Source: Zychaea mexicana
Taxonomy: Eukaryota; Mucoromycota; Mucoromycetes; Mucorales; Lichtheimiaceae
Length of the DNA: 64,000 nucleotides
Assembly: GCF_025766255.1 (NCBI RefSeq)
Contig: NW_026516829.1
Location: 18,389 to 82,388, forward strand
Direction: 5' to 3'
The translations under genes were made by a program, and so were the position numbers. This document shows positions 60,194 to 64,000 of the stretch, piece by piece. Each line of letters starts with the position of its first letter. Position 1 is the first letter of the stretch. The notes beneath the pieces were generated by a model. It was not told where the DNA came from, ran no database searches, and was given only the letters and a program-made list of their open reading frames with translations.

Positions 60194-60823
60194 ATGTCCA
60201 TGAACGCTACTCCCAATGACGTCCGTGTCTTCAAGACACCGGTCCGTCGATTGAACCGACACCGACAACAGGCTTTAGCAATACCGCTACCACAACCACC
60301 TCCACCACCACCTATGCCCCCGGCTTTGATGCCTGCAACATCATCTGCAGCACCAACATTCACGCCACCAATAACACGAATGCAGCAGCAACTTCAACAG
60401 TTGAAAAACAAAGGTAAAGAAACGAATGAAGGGCTTCAACAGCTCAATTATAAGAAGGGGTGGAAGAAGGCGCAAGAGCAGCCAAAGAAAGAGCAACAAC
60501 AACAACAACAACAACACTCTCCTCCTCCTCCTCCTCCTACTGGTACTACTACTACTTCCCCTCCTCCTCTTACTGCTGCTGCTGCTACTGCTATTACTTC
60601 TCCTCGTCTTCCTCCTCCTCCTCCACCTTTTCTTCAGCAGCAACAACAACAGCTTCTCTCTCCTCCATACATTCCAGCATTTTTGCAGGATTTGGAGGAT
60701 GTTGAGATGGATGTTGTTGAGGAACCAGTAGACATGGAATGGGAGACGGGCGATGAAAGAGACATGTTGTGGGATCCCACTCCCCGTCTTGTCGCGGTCT
60801 ACTGGCCATATTACGGTCCATGA
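60194..60823 (+). CDS. Hypothetical Pro/Gln-rich protein
   Basis: A 209-codon open frame starts at MSMNATPNDVRVFKTPVRRL and carries Pro runs, a Gln run, Thr and Ala stretches and an acidic end (DLEDVEMDVVEEPVDMEWET) before VAVYWPYYGP. The ends look like a real protein. The middle is coded by CAA, CCT and CTG-type triplet repeats, which also open other frames. No domain is recognised. The acidic C-terminus with a Gln/Pro-rich body would fit a transcriptional co-activator, but this is only a guess. A donor-like ATGTAAGT follows the stop. Confidence 0.5.
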   Translation: MSMNATPNDVRVFKTPVRRLNRHRQQALAIPLPQPPPPPPMPPALMPATSSAAPTFTPPITRMQQQLQQLKNKGKETNEGLQQLNYKKGWKKAQEQPKKEQQQQQQQHSPPPPPPTGTTTTSPPPLTAAAATAITSPRLPPPPPPFLQQQQQQLLSPPYIPAFLQDLEDVEMDVVEEPVDMEWETGDERDMLWDPTPRLVAVYWPYYGP

Positions 60824-61576
60824 ATGTAAGTAAACTGAGGTTGTTTTATCGACCGTAGCAAAACTAACACAAGCGCGTTATTAACTAATCGTTTTCTTTC
60901 TTATGGTGGAAAAAGACTTCCTTTCCTTTTCACTTTCTTTGTTATTGCAGTACCGTACGACGCGAAAATCACCAGAAAACCCGAAAAAAAAGCAAAAAAC
61001 CATCACAAAAGCATTTAAAAAAAGCAGTACAAAAATTACAAAAGCACCCAAAAAAACATCAAAACATCAAAACACTAAAAAAAACCTTCATATGAATACT
61101 GGTAAGGTTATCTTTCACTTGGATTTTACGGGGTTCATTGCGTGATAACGTGTATCGTGGATACTGACTTGTTCCCTAATTTTGATAGGTCTTCCTGCTT
61201 ATACCGCCAGTTGTCCTCCGCCATCCCAAGACTTTTCCATTTCCGCACCGATTTTGCCAACCGCTTTATTTATTTATTTATTTATTTATTGACAAAGCGC
61301 CTTCGGGCGCTTCTTACTGGATTCAATGTCCAGAAAAAGGTATGTGACATACGATACACGATGCAGTTAGTTGGTATATTGATCAGCGACTAAATAGCTA
61401 ACGCTTGCATGAATTCTATTTAGACGAGAACCGTCTTCAATGTGGCAAAGGCAATTTTGATATCTTGAAGTTTTGAGGAGGTAAAGTATGTATTCTTTTG
61501 AACTACGATGTACTGAATCATCTTTTCATTACAGATTCCTAACCTTTTATGACCCTTTTAACTCTATAGGAGCAGT
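60824..61576. other. Repeat-rich intergenic region
   Basis: A Lys-coding A-rich stretch (60960-61090) is followed by the (TTTA)n plus hairpin structure listed separately. No gene is supported. Confidence 0.4.
61265..61312. repeat. (TTTA)n tract plus TTCG-loop hairpin
   Basis: About six TTTA units (61265-61290) are followed by GACA and a perfect hairpin: AAGCGCC at 61295-61301, loop TTCG, GGCGCTT at 61306-61312. On the minus strand this reads stem-loop then (AATA)n, like the 3' end of a LINE or SINE with a stem-loop and a microsatellite tail. Confidence 0.55.
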
Positions 61577-62512
61577 GGTGGCCGACCTGTGTGCGGCGCA
61601 GCGCCGGCGCCCCAACAGATGATACTTCAAGACATATGGCAAAGTGTTGCGATGGTATAACATCGGACACTGACGTCCATGCTGCATGCATTCCAGCGTG
61701 TGTCATGTACTGTGTGGTAAGTGCATGAGAGTGGAGAAATTGGCGGTGCCATTTGTGCTGTGTCGTACAGGAAAAGGTGAGGAGTGCGAGGAGAACAATG
61801 CGACTTGGATCTGCGGGGGGGACAGTGGAAGGGTATATGGGATCTGGTGTGGGCGATCTGGGCTTCGAGGATGCAACATCATCTGTCTTGTAGGTAGTCC
61901 AGAATCAGAATTACAGCAGAGATATGCAAGGCAGTTCTTTGACGACAATGATGGTATGTACAGGCTTTTTTATTCAGTGACGTATAAAGAGGAAACGCGT
62001 GGGTCTGTGCTGTTATCAGTATTACATTCAGAAATCACTAACGATAGATGCTCTTGATGCATCCCTTATAACGACTGTTTTTTCCTAGCTGCAACTTGGA
62101 AAAAGAGATCGTTATAAGGGATGGGGTTTCTGGCTAGAATGTTCAAGCCATTCTAGTCATGCGTAGATGTATCCGGTTCTCGAGGTTGTCGTCTCTGTTG
62201 GAGCTTCTGTTTCCCGACGATCTTCATTGCAATGCTGTTGCATTTCAAGTCCATTCACCACGCCAGATTCTGCCTTCCACGGAGGGAGGGAGGATCCAAG
62301 TCGCATTGTTCTCCTCGCACTCCTCACGTTTTCCTGTACGACACAGCACAAATGACACCGCCCATTTCTCCACTCTCATGCACTTACCACACAGGACATG
62401 CGCTGGAATGCATGCAGCATGGACGTCAGTGCCGATGTTATACCATCGCAACACTTTGCCATGTGCCTTGGAGTATCATCTGCTGGGGCGCCGATGATGG
62501 CCTTGCAGGCCA
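61577..62512. repeat. Large imperfect inverted repeat (arms about 220-235 bp)
   Basis: The left arm (61577-61811) and right arm (62293-62512) are reverse complements with few differences in their inner 200 bp. Anchors are TGACGTCCAT at 61671-61680 with ATGGACGTCA at 62419-62428, and GACTTGGATC at 61802-61811 with GATCCAAGTC at 62293-62302. Both arms translate as similar short peptides, which is a by-product. The 480-bp spacer holds two further hairpins at 62060-62156. Confidence 0.8.
62060..62156. repeat. Two adjacent hairpins inside the inverted repeat
   Basis: CATCCCTTATAACGA (62060-62074) pairs perfectly with TCGTTATAAGGGATG (62109-62123), and the loop holds a further TTTTTCC/GGAAAAA pair. 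Eleven bases on, CTAGAATG (62134-62141) pairs with CATTCTAG (62149-62156). Confidence 0.75.
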
Positions 62513-63629
62513 TGGGTGGGCGTATGGGGGCCCACAGGCCCGGTGTAGCATGCATGTGCTATTCTGGTGAAGGCAGCGAGTTTATATCGTCTGGGTCGGT
62601 GATCTCGTGGTGCCACTCACTGAAAACACAACCACGGATCCCATCGCTGGCTTGGGTTGAACACTTGGATCAATCGGAGCAAGAGGAACACACTAAAAAA
62701 CCAACGAGCAAAGTATAAAACTAATGTATACCATACAACTGGGATAATTAAAGGAGCAGCAACCATGAACCAAGAAGATCTCTTTGACATCAATCACATA
62801 AGCATCGCATTAGCACATACCTTCAACATACATCATCAATGGTAAGTTATTCTCTGAATTATCTGAACGACATTTAAGTTTTGGTCGACCGATTATCTAA
62901 CGCTATGTTTGTTTCGATCTTGTAGGGGAAGCAACAGACAAAATGAAAAAAAAAGGATGGAGCTGCCGACGCATATACAGTGCGGCTTTACGATCCAAAA
63001 TCAATAAACAGATGTAATCACCGACACATATACAGTGTGATTTACAATTCTGGATGCTATTTTCCCAAATCGCAAAAGCAAGATGCAGTACATACAAAAG
63101 GTACGTGAGGATCGCGAATGCACGAGGTTAAGACGAGCATTCAAATGCAAAAACTGACAGGCGATCTTTGTTTCTCTAGGCTTTTAAAGCTATTACATCA
63201 AGTTAAAGAGTTCATTGGTCATGTTTGCCGCTCCTTGGTTATTTCAAAACAATAAATCTGCATATGTTTTGCTCTCTTTACTATTATTACGCATTATAAA
63301 TGAGCTTTTTAGAATGTGAAGTGTCAATATATTAAGTTGAATGGTATCTGTGTATGCGACAAGTCTTTTATGCAAGGGTAGAAGCAGTAGCAGCATTAAA
63401 ATACAACGTATAAGCGACAACAGCACCGTCAAAGGACCATGCAGACTCTTCATATAATAGTATGTATACTGCTACAAAGAACCCAGTATCATTCACATAT
63501 GAAGTCCTACTGAAAGTTGAACATAGTTAATGCTTCTTTCGCTTCTCCTCCACGTAATCTCGCGATTCAATACCGCGCATTTGACACATATATAAAGATA
63601 TGTTTCAAAACAAGTGCACAAAGATAATA
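62513..63629. other. Region right of the inverted repeat, no firm gene
   Basis: A two-exon frame of about 50 codons (62765-62841 and 62925-63004, MNQEDLFDINHISIALAHTF) has splice-like signals but no domain. Its second half holds a degenerate direct repeat (GCATATACAGTGCGGCTTTA and ACATATACAGTGTGATTTA). Nothing else is recognised. Confidence 0.3.
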
Positions 63630-63801
63630 CAGTCAACCCCGGTTAACGTCAACCCCGATAGCGTCAACCAATTCGTTGGTACCCTTTCAAATTAAGTAGT
63701 TAAAGATTTTACCTATTCTCTACCCCCGGTGGTCGTCAACCCTCGATATGGTCAGCACTTTTGCTGGTACCCTGAGTGTTGACGTTAACGGGGGTCGACT
63801 G
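63630..63801. mobile_element. 172-bp pogo/Tc1-like MITE
   Basis: The ends are imperfect inverted repeats: left CAGTCAACCCCGGTTAACGT, right (reverse complement) CAGTCGACCCCCGTTAACGT. Both are flanked by TA, the target of the Tc1/mariner superfamily. The CAGTCGACCC-type end is typical of pogo-like elements. Two direct copies of a 50-bp unit (CCCGGTTAACGTCAACC... and CCCGGTGGTCGTCAACC..., each ending TGGTACCCT) make up much of the interior. There is no coding capacity. Confidence 0.78.
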
Positions 63802-64000
63802 TAGGTCATAGTTTATGGCTGTACGGGACAATAACGGTATATATTTACTTGAGGGATACGCAGATGGTTGTTCCAGATAGGCTGAATACATAGGCGGTGG
63901 TAGCTGTACACACATCAGTTAATACAAACCTCACACGAATGCAAATGGTCTAAGCGGGCGCTATTGGTCCTTGGAGTAATCGTCCGTAGGTGTTGGCAAG
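63802..64000 (-). other. Possible 3' exon of a minus-strand gene running off the window
   Basis: On the minus strand, LPTPTDDYSKDQ ends at a stop near 63962. Another protein-like stretch, LPPPMYSAYLEQPSAYPSS, follows an AG at about 63905. Pro/Tyr/Ser-rich composition only. It cannot be assigned without sequence beyond the window. Confidence 0.2.

Noticed and set aside
60341..60649. Minus-strand Arg/Leu/Ser-rich frame
   Set aside because: It is the reverse of the triplet repeats in the plus-strand Pro/Gln-rich frame and has no complex sequence of its own.
61686..62454. Mirror-image short proteins (CGKCMRVEK region) on opposite strands
   Set aside because: They are translations of the two arms of one inverted repeat, not two genes.

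Overview
The window looks like nuclear DNA of a filamentous fungus, most probably a mucoralean (Mucoromycota) mould. The genes are cut by many short GT-AG introns (about 50-110 bp) and intergenic DNA is AT-rich. One gene encodes an IucA/IucC-type siderophore synthetase of the kind that makes rhizoferrin in Mucorales. There is a chromodomain Ty3/gypsy retrotransposon of the self-priming type and Plavaka (CACTA-like) transposase relics. The species cannot be told from the sequence alone. Layout from left to right: (1) 1-10.6 kb holds one very large plus-strand gene, a TFIID subunit TAF2 (M1-aminopeptidase-like) whose C-terminus continues through ordinary introns into six bromodomains. (2) 11.1-14.3 kb holds RRP8 (rRNA base methyltransferase, plus) and a convergent minus-strand acyl-CoA-binding/ankyrin protein, with only 25 bp between the two stop codons. 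(3) 15.7-18.0 kb holds an intact DHA1-type MFS exporter. (4) 19.3-21.6 kb is a multiply frameshifted Plavaka transposase relic on the minus strand. (5) 23.3-25.1 kb holds folylpolyglutamate synthase. (6) 25.75-31.37 kb is a complete, apparently young 5.6-kb LTR retrotransposon with no LTR difference noticed, a perfect 5-bp target duplication and intact gag and pol. (7) 32.0-34.3 kb holds the NIS siderophore synthetase, with one apparent single-base frameshift. (8) 37.1-37.9 kb holds a SANT/Myb-like protein. (9) 38.7-42.3 kb holds GPI1 (PIG-Q), convergent with proline dehydrogenase at 42.7-44.9 kb. (10) 45-52 kb is mostly gene-poor, with a LINE reverse transcriptase relic at 48.6-48.9 kb and TOM20 on the minus strand at 49.2-50.1 kb. 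(11) 52.4-58.5 kb holds two tandem intact MFS paralogues, then a third, truncated copy that runs into a second Plavaka fragment. (12) 58.5-64 kb is repeat-rich: a proline/glutamine-rich hypothetical gene, a (TTTA)n tail with a TTCG hairpin, a large inverted repeat with internal hairpins, and a 172-bp pogo-like MITE. The genes do not form one pathway. They are housekeeping functions (transcription, rRNA modification, folate, GPI anchors, proline catabolism, mitochondrial import) interspersed with transport and iron-acquisition genes and mobile DNA. The most unusual items are the TAF2-hexabromodomain fusion, the retrotransposon's self-priming and frameshift signals, and the layered repeat structures around mobile elements.
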